Below, piece after piece: positions 1 through 4,773 of a DNA stretch of 5,337 nucleotides (its first letter is position 1; each line of letters starts with the position of its first letter). Location: NCBI GenBank assembly GCA_033791145.1, contig JASJHH010000154.1, forward strand, positions 1 to 5,337, written 5' to 3'. Below the pieces are notes generated by a model. The model saw nothing but the letters and a program-made list of their open reading frames with translations, did not search any database and was not told where the DNA came from. A program made the position numbers and the translations under genes. This stretch comes from JAALKW01 sp033791145 (GTDB lineage: Bacteria > Pseudomonadota > Gammaproteobacteria > Legionellales > Legionellaceae).

Positions 1-1166
1 ATGATATTAAAAAAATCAATGATACTTTGGGGCGTGATTTAGGCGATAAAGTATTAGAGGCCGCGGGGGTACGGCTAAAAGAAAACACACGAAACTCTGA
101 TTTTATTGCGCGTATGGGTGGGGATAAATTTGCTTTAATGATGCCTGAAATAGAACACTCAGCGGATGCAGGAAAGCTTGCAACGCTTTTAGTCGAGCGC
201 TTCTCAGAACCACTTCAATGCGATAAACATCAAATTAACTTGACGGTGAGTATAGGCGTTGTTTGTTTTCCGTCAGGTGATGATAATGTAGATGATTTAT
301 TAAAAAAAGCAGATGCTGCATTACATAAGGCTAAAAAGAAAGGAAAAAATCAATTTCAATTTTTTGTGGAAAAATCGAACGAAGTCTATATGGAGCATAT
401 GAAATTATGTTCCGCTTTAGAAAAAGCCCTCCAAAATAATGAAATATATTTATGTTATCAGCCACAAATCGACTTAAATACGGGTAAACCAATTGGGCTT
501 GAAGTGCTTGCACGTTGGTGTAATCCAAAGCTTGGAGAGGTTCCACCCAATGTGTTTATTCCCATTGCTGAAGAAACGGGTGTGATTGATAGCTTTGGAT
601 TTTGGGTGATTAATGAAGCATGTGAGCAATATTTTGCTTGGAAAAAGGCATCGCTGATAGCAGATGACTTTTCATTGGCAATTAATATTTCACCCCGTCA
701 ATTGGAAGGTGATACTTTTTTAGATGAATTACTAGCCGTTGTATCAGCGCATAAAATACCTTTGGAGAATATTAATTTTGAACTGTCTGAATCTGATTTT
801 TCTGGGCAAACGAAAGAATTAGATAAAATATTAGAAACATTAAAGAAGCATCAAATTATTTTTTCAATTGATGATTTTGGCACAAGTGCTTCTTCTTTAT
901 CCAGGCTTTCTGAAATGCCCGTTGATACTTTAAAAATCGATCAATCTTTTGTTCAAAGCATTGGTCAAAACAAAATGGACGAAATGACGATTATCTCAAC
1001 TATCGCCTTGGCTAAAAGCCTAGATTTGCGCGTGCTTGCCGAAGGGGTTGAAACAGAAGAGCAACGCCAATTTTTAATCACCAATGGATGTGCGTATGCA
1101 CAAGGTTATTATTTTTCTAAGCCTTTGTCTCGAGATGATATGACGAAATATTTAAAAAATCCTTAA
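1..1166 (+). CDS. GGDEF-EAL domain protein, likely c-di-GMP phosphodiesterase (5' partial)
   Basis: This is the C-terminal 387 residues of a bifunctional-type c-di-GMP enzyme. The frame is open to the left edge (first full codon at base 3), and the first residues, DIKKINDTLGRDLGD, already lie inside the GGDEF fold, so the true start and any sensor domain are outside. Numbering from base 3, residues 1 to about 115 are the rest of GGDEF and about 135-385 are EAL. The signature reads GGDKF (39-43) instead of GGDEF/GGEEF, preceded at the correct spacing of five residues by RNSD (30-33), a typical RxxD inhibitory site. EAL appears complete: EVL (E167), the N of NISPRQL (N228), FELSES (E260, E263), DD (290-291), the K of LKID (K311), AEGVET (E347) and the Q of QGYYFSKPL (Q367). 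Loop 6 is DDFGTSASSL rather than the common DDFGTGYSSL. By family knowledge the cyclase is probably inactive and may bind GTP or c-di-GMP as a regulator, while EAL hydrolyses c-di-GMP to pGpG. The assignment is secure; the activity is inferred. Confidence 0.93.
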   Translation, partial: DIKKINDTLGRDLGDKVLEAAGVRLKENTRNSDFIARMGGDKFALMMPEIEHSADAGKLATLLVERFSEPLQCDKHQINLTVSIGVVCFPSGDDNVDDLLKKADAALHKAKKKGKNQFQFFVEKSNEVYMEHMKLCSALEKALQNNEIYLCYQPQIDLNTGKPIGLEVLARWCNPKLGEVPPNVFIPIAEETGVIDSFGFWVINEACEQYFAWKKASLIADDFSLAINISPRQLEGDTFLDELLAVVSAHKIPLENINFELSESDFSGQTKELDKILETLKKHQIIFSIDDFGTSASSLSRLSEMPVDTLKIDQSFVQSIGQNKMDEMTIISTIALAKSLDLRVLAEGVETEEQRQFLITNGCAYAQGYYFSKPLSRDDMTKYLKNP

Positions 1167-1176
1167 GCTGCCTACC

Positions 1177-1197
1177 TGCTGCGGCTTGTCCGCGGCA
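1177..1197 (+). other. GC-rich stem-loop, possible terminator or palindromic repeat remnant
   Basis: An 8-bp stem (TGCTGCGG at 1177-1184 with CCGCGGCA at 1190-1197, including one T-G wobble) encloses a CTTGT loop. It begins 10 bases after the stop of the GGDEF-EAL gene and ends 14 bases before the Shine-Dalgarno site of the next gene. It stands out as GC-rich in AT-rich surroundings. The downstream bases TCTGTTCTCTGT are only moderately T-rich, so as an intrinsic terminator it would be weak. The core CGGCTTGTCCG resembles short dispersed palindromes that I recall from Legionellales and Rickettsiales genomes, but only one copy is present here. Confidence 0.5.
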
Positions 1198-1211
1198 TCT
1201 GTTCTCTGTAT

Positions 1212-1215
1212 GGAG
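1212..1215 (+). promoter_or_regulatory. Shine-Dalgarno site that favours the start at 1224
   Basis: GGAG at 1212-1215 lies 8 bases before ATG 1224, which is ideal spacing, but only 2 bases before the in-frame ATG at 1218, and it overlaps the in-frame GTG at 1215. This favours 1224 as the start of the ZIP-like gene. Confidence 0.55.
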
Positions 1216-1223
1216 TGATGCGC

Positions 1224-1985
1224 ATGTTATGGATAAGCCAGCCTCATTTATGGATTGCATTTTTAGCGACGCTTTTTTTAATTTTATTTCATTATTTAAG
1301 CCCTTGGTTTGCAAACCACCTGCCAGGTAGGGGGCGTGTATTTGTTTCTTTTTCAGGGGGCGTTGCCGTTGCGTATGTGTTTTTGCATATGCTGCCGGAG
1401 TTGGTGGAATATAATCAACCCATTGGAAAGTTTTTATTAAAGCATGCATGGTTAACACCATTTACAGAGCTATGCATTTATATTATTGCCTTATTAGGTT
1501 TTTTGATTTATTACGGATTTGATTTGTTAGCTGAGCGTTATCGTGATGAAGCGCGTGATGATGCTTGGGTTTACGGCCTACATTTGAGCATGTTTTGCTT
1601 ATATAATTTTTTAATTACATATACAATGTCACTTCGTGCGCTTTCAAGTATGACGGCAACGATGGTGTTTACCTTTGCGATGGCGCTTCACTTTGTATTA
1701 ACTGATCGTAAATTTTGTCGTTTTTATCCCATCAAATTTAATCATGTTGGTCGTTTTGTATTAATTTGTGCTTTATTAGTGGGTTGGTTATGCTCCGTTA
1801 TTTTTGATCCGGTGAATGTCGTGGTTTCAGCGTTTATGCTGGCGTTTTTATCGGGCTCTGTGCTTTTGAATGTTTTTAGAGAGGAGCTGCCTGCACGGGG
1901 GTTAACGAATTATTATTGGTTTAGTTTTGGCGGTATATTCGTGACGTTTATTTTATTATTCCAAACATGGTTAATGTATGCCTGA
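1224..1985 (+). CDS. ZIP-like eight-helix membrane protein (putative metal transporter)
   Basis: This is a 253-residue integral membrane protein with about eight hydrophobic segments (roughly residues 9-25, 40-57, 81-102, 117-135, 144-160, 174-194, 197-218 and 231-252). Helix 2 reads SFSGGVAVAYVFLHMLPEL. It resembles helix 2 of ZIP-family metal transporters, which carries a small-residue GG stretch followed by H-x-x-P-E (here HMLPE, 55-59). Helix 4 contains H120 and N128, and helix 5 contains H156 and D161, where ZIP proteins place metal ligands. The classical helix-4 HNxxDG and helix-5 HExPHE motifs are not present, so metal transport is a suggestion only. The end (AFLSGSVLLNVFREELP) resembles a conserved group of bacterial hypothetical proteins as I recall them. 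The start was chosen from the Shine-Dalgarno site; ATG 1218 is the alternative. Its last 8 bases overlap arfB, suggesting coupled translation. I know of no functional link to ribosome rescue. Confidence 0.8.
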   Translation: MLWISQPHLWIAFLATLFLILFHYLSPWFANHLPGRGRVFVSFSGGVAVAYVFLHMLPELVEYNQPIGKFLLKHAWLTPFTELCIYIIALLGFLIYYGFDLLAERYRDEARDDAWVYGLHLSMFCLYNFLITYTMSLRALSSMTATMVFTFAMALHFVLTDRKFCRFYPIKFNHVGRFVLICALLVGWLCSVIFDPVNVVVSAFMLAFLSGSVLLNVFREELPARGLTNYYWFSFGGIFVTFILLFQTWLMYA

Positions 1986-2394
1986 TTTAAAAATTACAGA
2001 TAATATATCAATATCGATATCAGAAGTGCAGCTGAGCGCTATTCGTGCGCAAGGGGCGGGTGGGCAGCATGTGAATAAAACTTCGACAGCTATTCATCTT
2101 CGTTTTAATATTGCGGACTCTTCATTGCCAGATGCATATAAAGCAAAGCTATTACAAACAAAAGATGACCGTATTACACTCGATGGCGTGATTGTAATTA
2201 AAGCGCAGCGGTATAAAAATCAAGAACAGAATAAACAAGATGCGCTAGAACGTTTGGCGAGATTAATTAAAAAAGCAAATATTACATTTAAAAAACGAAA
2301 GCGTACAAAGCCATCTAAAAATTCGGTTAAGAAAAGACTAGATAGTAAAACGAAACATGGACGTTTAAAGAAACTACGACAATCGCGAGAATAA
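1978..2394 (+). CDS. arfB: Alternative ribosome-rescue factor ArfB (peptidyl-tRNA hydrolase)
   Basis: This 138-residue protein matches ArfB (YaeJ) over its full length; the E. coli protein is about 140 residues. ArfB enters ribosomes stalled at the 3' end of an mRNA lacking a stop codon. It places its GGQ loop in the peptidyl transferase centre, hydrolyses the peptidyl-tRNA and so frees the ribosome without decoding a stop codon. The catalytic stretch RAQGAGGQHVNKTSTAIHLR (residues 23-42, GGQ at 28-30) is almost identical to the E. coli one as I recall it, as is GVIVIKAQ. There is no codon-recognition domain, which separates it from RF1 and RF2. The C-terminal 40 residues are a highly basic tail (KKRKRTKPSKNSVKKR and onward), the part that lies in the empty mRNA channel. 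The start overlaps the end of the ZIP-like gene by 8 bases and shows no strong Shine-Dalgarno site, so reinitiation from the upstream gene is plausible. trmL follows 3 bases after the stop. Confidence 0.96.
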   Translation: MPDLKITDNISISISEVQLSAIRAQGAGGQHVNKTSTAIHLRFNIADSSLPDAYKAKLLQTKDDRITLDGVIVIKAQRYKNQEQNKQDALERLARLIKKANITFKKRKRTKPSKNSVKKRLDSKTKHGRLKKLRQSRE

Positions 2395-2397
2395 AAT

Positions 2398-2853
2398 ATG
2401 TTACACGTTGCATTATATCAACCAGAAATTCCACCGAATACAGGCAATATTATTAGACTGTGTGCAAACAGTGGCGCACAACTACATCTGATTCATCCCT
2501 TAGGTTTTGCATTAGATGATAAGCGTATGCGACGTGCAGGCCTTGATTATCATGAATTTGCATCGATTTTGCATTATGAAAAAATGGAAGATTTTCTTGC
2601 TAAAAATAAACATCGGCGTATTATCCCATGCTCGACTAAGGCGGATAAAAATTACACTGACTGCGCCTATCAATCAGATGATATTTTATTGTTTGGACCT
2701 GAAACACGGGGCTTACCGATAGAAGTGATTCGTTTGTATGAAGCTGTTCGTATTCCGATGCGGCCAGAAAGTCGAAGTTTGAATTTATCGAATTCAGTCG
2801 CTATTATTTTATTTGAAGCATGGCGGCAGCTTGATTTCAAATCTTGCCTTTAA
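2398..2853 (+). CDS. trmL: tRNA (cytidine/uridine-34-2'-O)-methyltransferase TrmL
   Basis: This 151-residue SPOUT-class methyltransferase is very similar to E. coli TrmL (YibK, about 157 residues). It uses S-adenosylmethionine to methylate the ribose 2'-OH of the wobble nucleotide 34 in certain leucine tRNAs. Three conserved blocks are visible: PEIPPNTGNIIRLCAN (9-24); LLFGPETRGLP (97-107), which forms part of the trefoil-knot SAM site; and RIPMRPESRSLNLSNSVAII (118-137), the final knot motif. DDKRMRRAGLDYHEF (40-54) is also typical of TrmL rather than TrmH or RlmB. There is no N-terminal substrate-binding extension, as expected for this minimal SPOUT protein. The gene lies between arfB (3 bases upstream) and azlC (14 bases downstream), suggesting one transcript. 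The C-terminus, LDFKSCL, is slightly shorter than in E. coli. Confidence 0.96.
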   Translation: MLHVALYQPEIPPNTGNIIRLCANSGAQLHLIHPLGFALDDKRMRRAGLDYHEFASILHYEKMEDFLAKNKHRRIIPCSTKADKNYTDCAYQSDDILLFGPETRGLPIEVIRLYEAVRIPMRPESRSLNLSNSVAIILFEAWRQLDFKSCL

Positions 2854-2855
2854 AT

Positions 2856-2860
2856 AAGGA
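2856..2860 (+). promoter_or_regulatory. Shine-Dalgarno site that fixes a GTG start for azlC
   Basis: AAGGA at 2856-2860 lies 7 bases before GTG 2868. The longer in-frame alternative, TTG 2844, falls inside trmL and has no comparable site, so the GTG is preferred. Confidence 0.65.
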
Positions 2861-2867
2861 AAAAACT

Positions 2868-3566
2868 GTGAACCTAAGCCCTGAACTAAAACAAGCATTA
2901 AAATTAAGTATTCCAAGCTTTTTTGCTTATTTTCCTTTGGGCTTGGTATTTACGATCTTATGGTTGAAAGCAGGCTTTATGGGTTTTTGGGCGCCCATTA
3001 TGAGTATTTTTGCATTTGCGGGCGCCGTGCAGTTTGTTGCACTATCTATGATGCAAGAGCATGCGAGTGTCTTTTCAATTGTTATTGCTTCAAGTTTTGT
3101 TGCTTCTCGTAATCTTTTTTATGGCTTGAGTTTGATTGAGCGATTTAAATCCAAACCAAAGCTACTGAAAGCCTTTTTGATTTTTGGTTTGGTTGATGCA
3201 ACGTATGGTATGTTAACAACGAATCCAGAAGAGCCCGGGCGGGATGATAATGCATTTTGTTTTTATGTGACTTTGTTTCCTTATGTGCACTGGGTTTTAG
3301 GAACTTTTTCCGGCTTGGTTTTATTTTCAGTAATGCCAGATATAGAAGGCTTAGACTTTATGATGACGAGCTTTTTTATGATTTTAGTGATTGATTATTA
3401 CTTAGTAAGTCGCGATAAACTCAGTTTGATTATGCCTGTTGCGTTTGCTTGTTTTAGTTTTTTACTTTTTCCAAAGCAGTATTTATTGTTATCTATTATT
3501 TGTTCGGTGGTATTTATTTACCTCACCGAAGCATATAAAGAAAAAAAAATGGGGGGTAATGTATGA
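2868..3566 (+). CDS. azlC: AzlC family branched-chain amino acid exporter, large subunit
   Basis: This 232-residue membrane protein is the larger half of an AzlCD-type (LIV-E family) exporter. Characterised relatives such as C. glutamicum BrnFE export branched-chain amino acids and methionine, and azlC of B. subtilis gives 4-azaleucine resistance. Recognisable family blocks are SIPSFFAYFPLGLVF near the N-terminus, APIMSIFAFAGAVQFVALSMM (residues 42-62), the SRNLFYG segment (80-86) at the place of the usual NLRxxLY, FGLVDATYG (106-114) for the usual TDE-type segment, a tryptophan-containing helix (VHWVLGTFSGLV), and GLDFMMTSFFMIL near the C-terminal helices. The GTG start was chosen from the Shine-Dalgarno site. 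The stop overlaps the azlD start by 4 bases (ATGA), so the subunits are translationally coupled. The substrate is inferred from the family. Near the 3' end a run of nine A and then six G encodes a charged, unconserved tail. Confidence 0.9.
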   Translation: MNLSPELKQALKLSIPSFFAYFPLGLVFTILWLKAGFMGFWAPIMSIFAFAGAVQFVALSMMQEHASVFSIVIASSFVASRNLFYGLSLIERFKSKPKLLKAFLIFGLVDATYGMLTTNPEEPGRDDNAFCFYVTLFPYVHWVLGTFSGLVLFSVMPDIEGLDFMMTSFFMILVIDYYLVSRDKLSLIMPVAFACFSFLLFPKQYLLLSIICSVVFIYLTEAYKEKKMGGNV

Positions 3567-3883
3567 ATTATTACACTTTCACAATTGTGGTAAGTTTGTT
3601 TTTTTTAAGCATCGCAACACGTATTTTACCTTTTTTATTTACGGCACAGTTATCAGATAATGCCAGAATGAAGTCGTTAGGTAGAAAATTAACAGCTTAC
3701 ATTATGCTTTTATTGGTTATTTATGAAGTTAATCCCGTATCTTTTGAAGCATATCCATTCGGACTACCTGCAATTTTAAGCTTATGCCTTGTGATATTCA
3801 CGCATTTATTTTTTAAAAATCCCCTTTTAAGTATGGTATTGGGTACGGCAAGCTTCGTACTGCTCAATTTACACTATACTTAA
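3563..3883 (+). CDS. azlD: AzlD family branched-chain amino acid exporter, small subunit
   Basis: This 106-residue hydrophobic protein with about four membrane segments is the expected small partner of AzlC. The family signature near the N-terminus is TRILPFLF (19-26), followed by a short basic cytoplasmic stretch (MKSLGRKLTAY) and the helix YIMLLLVIYEV (46-56), equivalent to the 'lPpaimaaLlvvY' block of AzlD proteins. Its length is typical of the family. It starts on the ATG inside the ATGA overlap with azlC; the GGGGGG run at 3551-3556, 6 bases upstream, can serve as ribosome binding site. Together the two subunits would form the exporter. It ends in adjacent TAA and TGA stops (3881-3886; the TGA is in frame directly after the TAA). 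Confidence 0.88.
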   Translation: MNYYTFTIVVSLFFLSIATRILPFLFTAQLSDNARMKSLGRKLTAYIMLLLVIYEVNPVSFEAYPFGLPAILSLCLVIFTHLFFKNPLLSMVLGTASFVLLNLHYT

Positions 3884-3925
3884 TGACAAGGAAGCGAACA
3901 GATATGATGATTAAAAGGGGTTTGA

Positions 3926-4204
3926 ATGAAAAAAGCGTCAGCTTTAGAGCAAGAAATCGCTGCTTTGCGCGAAGAAGTTCAAGTGTTGCGCCAAGAAAAA
4001 TTTAAATCCACCTCTAAATCTAAAACGCAAAGCAAGCCCAAACCTACTATTTCATTAGAAACTGAATTCAAACAAATCTTAACCGAGACTTTAACGCAGG
4101 TAAAAAAAGACTGCGATAATCTCTCGCCCGTAACAGCACTATTATTGTTTTCGTTAGGTGTCATGCTTGGCCGCGTATTAGCAAAAAACAAAGGAGGCCG
4201 ATAA
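3926..4204 (+). CDS. Small tail-anchored membrane protein, ElaB/YqjD (DUF883)-like
   Basis: This 92-residue protein has three parts. An N-terminal charged helix (ALEQEIAALREEVQVLRQEK, 6-25) shows leucine/isoleucine heptad spacing typical of a coiled coil. A basic Ser/Lys/Pro-rich linker (28-41, STSKSKTQSKPKPT) is followed by a second amphipathic helix (about 44-62). A single C-terminal membrane segment (68-86) contains G78-x-x-x-G82 and is followed by KNKGGR. This plan, with the anchor at the extreme C-terminus, is that of ElaB/YqjD/YgaM proteins, which in E. coli are inner-membrane proteins that bind ribosomes in stationary phase. Sequence identity is not obvious by eye, so the family call rests on architecture and on the adjacent YqjE-like gene. 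The start is supported by AAAAGGGG at 3913-3920, 5 bases upstream. Confidence 0.6.
   Translation: MKKASALEQEIAALREEVQVLRQEKFKSTSKSKTQSKPKPTISLETEFKQILTETLTQVKKDCDNLSPVTALLLFSLGVMLGRVLAKNKGGR
4191..4197 (+). promoter_or_regulatory. Strong Shine-Dalgarno site for the YqjE-like gene
   Basis: AAGGAGG at 4191-4197 matches the anti-Shine-Dalgarno core almost perfectly and ends 8 bases before ATG 4206. It is embedded in the last codons of the upstream gene (encoding the terminal KGGR), so the two genes are translated as a pair. Confidence 0.8.
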
Positions 4205-4205
4205 G

Positions 4206-4670
4206 ATGGCTGATAAATTTGATGCCAAATTACAGCTTTATTTACGCAGTGAGCGCGCGATGCTCGGTGTTTTTTTGCGTAATCAATCACGTAAATATTT
4301 GTTGATCCTGATAGGTTTTATTGCATTATTTATCGCATTAATTTTATGTGATATTGGCGTTTTTTTTGTATTAAATACTTATTTATCTACGCCTAAAACA
4401 GCTTTTGTTTTGGCCTGTGCACATGTTCTATTATTTTTGATTTTAATGATTTTTTCAAAAATAAAGCATCATCAAAAAGAAGTGGCAGCACTTGAAGATA
4501 TTCGAGATTTTGCAAAAGAGGAGGTTAGTAAAGACTTAAAAGCAGCCAAAGACGAAGTGCTTGAAGTAGGTAGCTCAGTGGGACATGTGGTGCATGATAT
4601 TACCTCTATTTTTAATGGTGAGTTATTAGGTCTTGTATGCGCCATACTTCGAAAATCCAATAAAAAATAA
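4206..4670 (+). CDS. Two-helix membrane protein, YqjE/phage-holin superfamily-like
   Basis: This 154-residue protein begins with a charged N-terminal helix (MADKFDAKLQLYLRSERAML). Two membrane segments follow (about 31-56, YLLILIGFIALFIALILCDI and onward; and 66-85, ending ILMIFSKI). After them comes a long charged helix (HHQKEVAALEDIRDFAKEEVSKDLKAAKDEVLEVG, about 87-122) and a short hydrophobic end. Two central helices flanked by amphipathic helices, together with a position immediately after a DUF883-like gene, match the E. coli yqjD-yqjE arrangement; YqjE belongs to a holin-superfamily DUF. The function in that family is not well established, and direct lysis activity is not implied. The gap to the preceding gene is one base. 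The A/K/E/D-rich region near the end resembles apolipoprotein or LEA-like helices. The gene assignment is firm; the family name is tentative. Confidence 0.6.
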   Translation: MADKFDAKLQLYLRSERAMLGVFLRNQSRKYLLILIGFIALFIALILCDIGVFFVLNTYLSTPKTAFVLACAHVLLFLILMIFSKIKHHQKEVAALEDIRDFAKEEVSKDLKAAKDEVLEVGSSVGHVVHDITSIFNGELLGLVCAILRKSNKK

Positions 4671-4679
4671 ATTATAGGT

Positions 4680-4723
4680 AAGCACAATTAGTTCAACTCA
4701 AAGCCAAGGTGCTTTTATTTTTT
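4680..4723 (+). terminator. Probable intrinsic terminator after the YqjE-like gene
   Basis: A T-rich run (TTTTATTTTTT, 4713-4723) follows two possible mutually exclusive stems. One is a compact hairpin, AAAGC (4700-4704) with GCTTT (4711-4715) and a 6-base loop. The other is a longer-range AAGCAC (4680-4685) with GTGCTT (4709-4714). Both are weak in GC, but the position 10-50 bases after the last stop, and the change in gene type beyond it, fit the end of the operon. Confidence 0.5.
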
Positions 4724-4731
4724 GTTAACGC

Positions 4732-4746
4732 AAGGTAAAATACCTG
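4732..4746 (+). promoter_or_regulatory. Possible ribosome binding site with a non-standard CTG start
   Basis: AAGG at 4732-4735 lies 8 bases before CTG 4744, which is in frame with the downstream cysteine-protease-like gene and would add ten residues (starting LKFTVYDDIN). No ATG, GTG or TTG occurs in frame between the upstream TAA at 4726 and ATG 4774. The weakness of any Shine-Dalgarno site at ATG 4774 makes this alternative worth recording, but CTG starts are rare. Confidence 0.25.
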
Positions 4747-4773
4747 AAATTTACTGTTTATGATGATATCAAT

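Noticed and set aside
1117..1461. 114-codon reading frame on the minus strand
   Set aside because: It straddles the end of the EAL gene and the start of the ZIP-like gene, both well supported; its composition does not look like a real protein.
2844..2867. Upstream TTG start for azlC inside trmL
   Set aside because: GTG 2868 has a well-placed AAGGA; the TTG has no ribosome binding site and would add residues not matching the family.
3843..3860. Inverted repeat GTACG / CGTAC with an 8-base loop near the end of azlD
   Set aside because: It lies inside the azlD coding region and has no following T-run, so it is not a credible terminator; a 5-bp match is expected by chance.
4725..4740. TTAA-N7-TAAA upstream of the protease-like gene, resembling the PmrA box of Legionella and Coxiella effector genes
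   Set aside because: The spacing of 11 fits, but the second half is TAAA rather than TTAA and the flanking consensus bases do not match; such patterns are common in AT-rich DNA.
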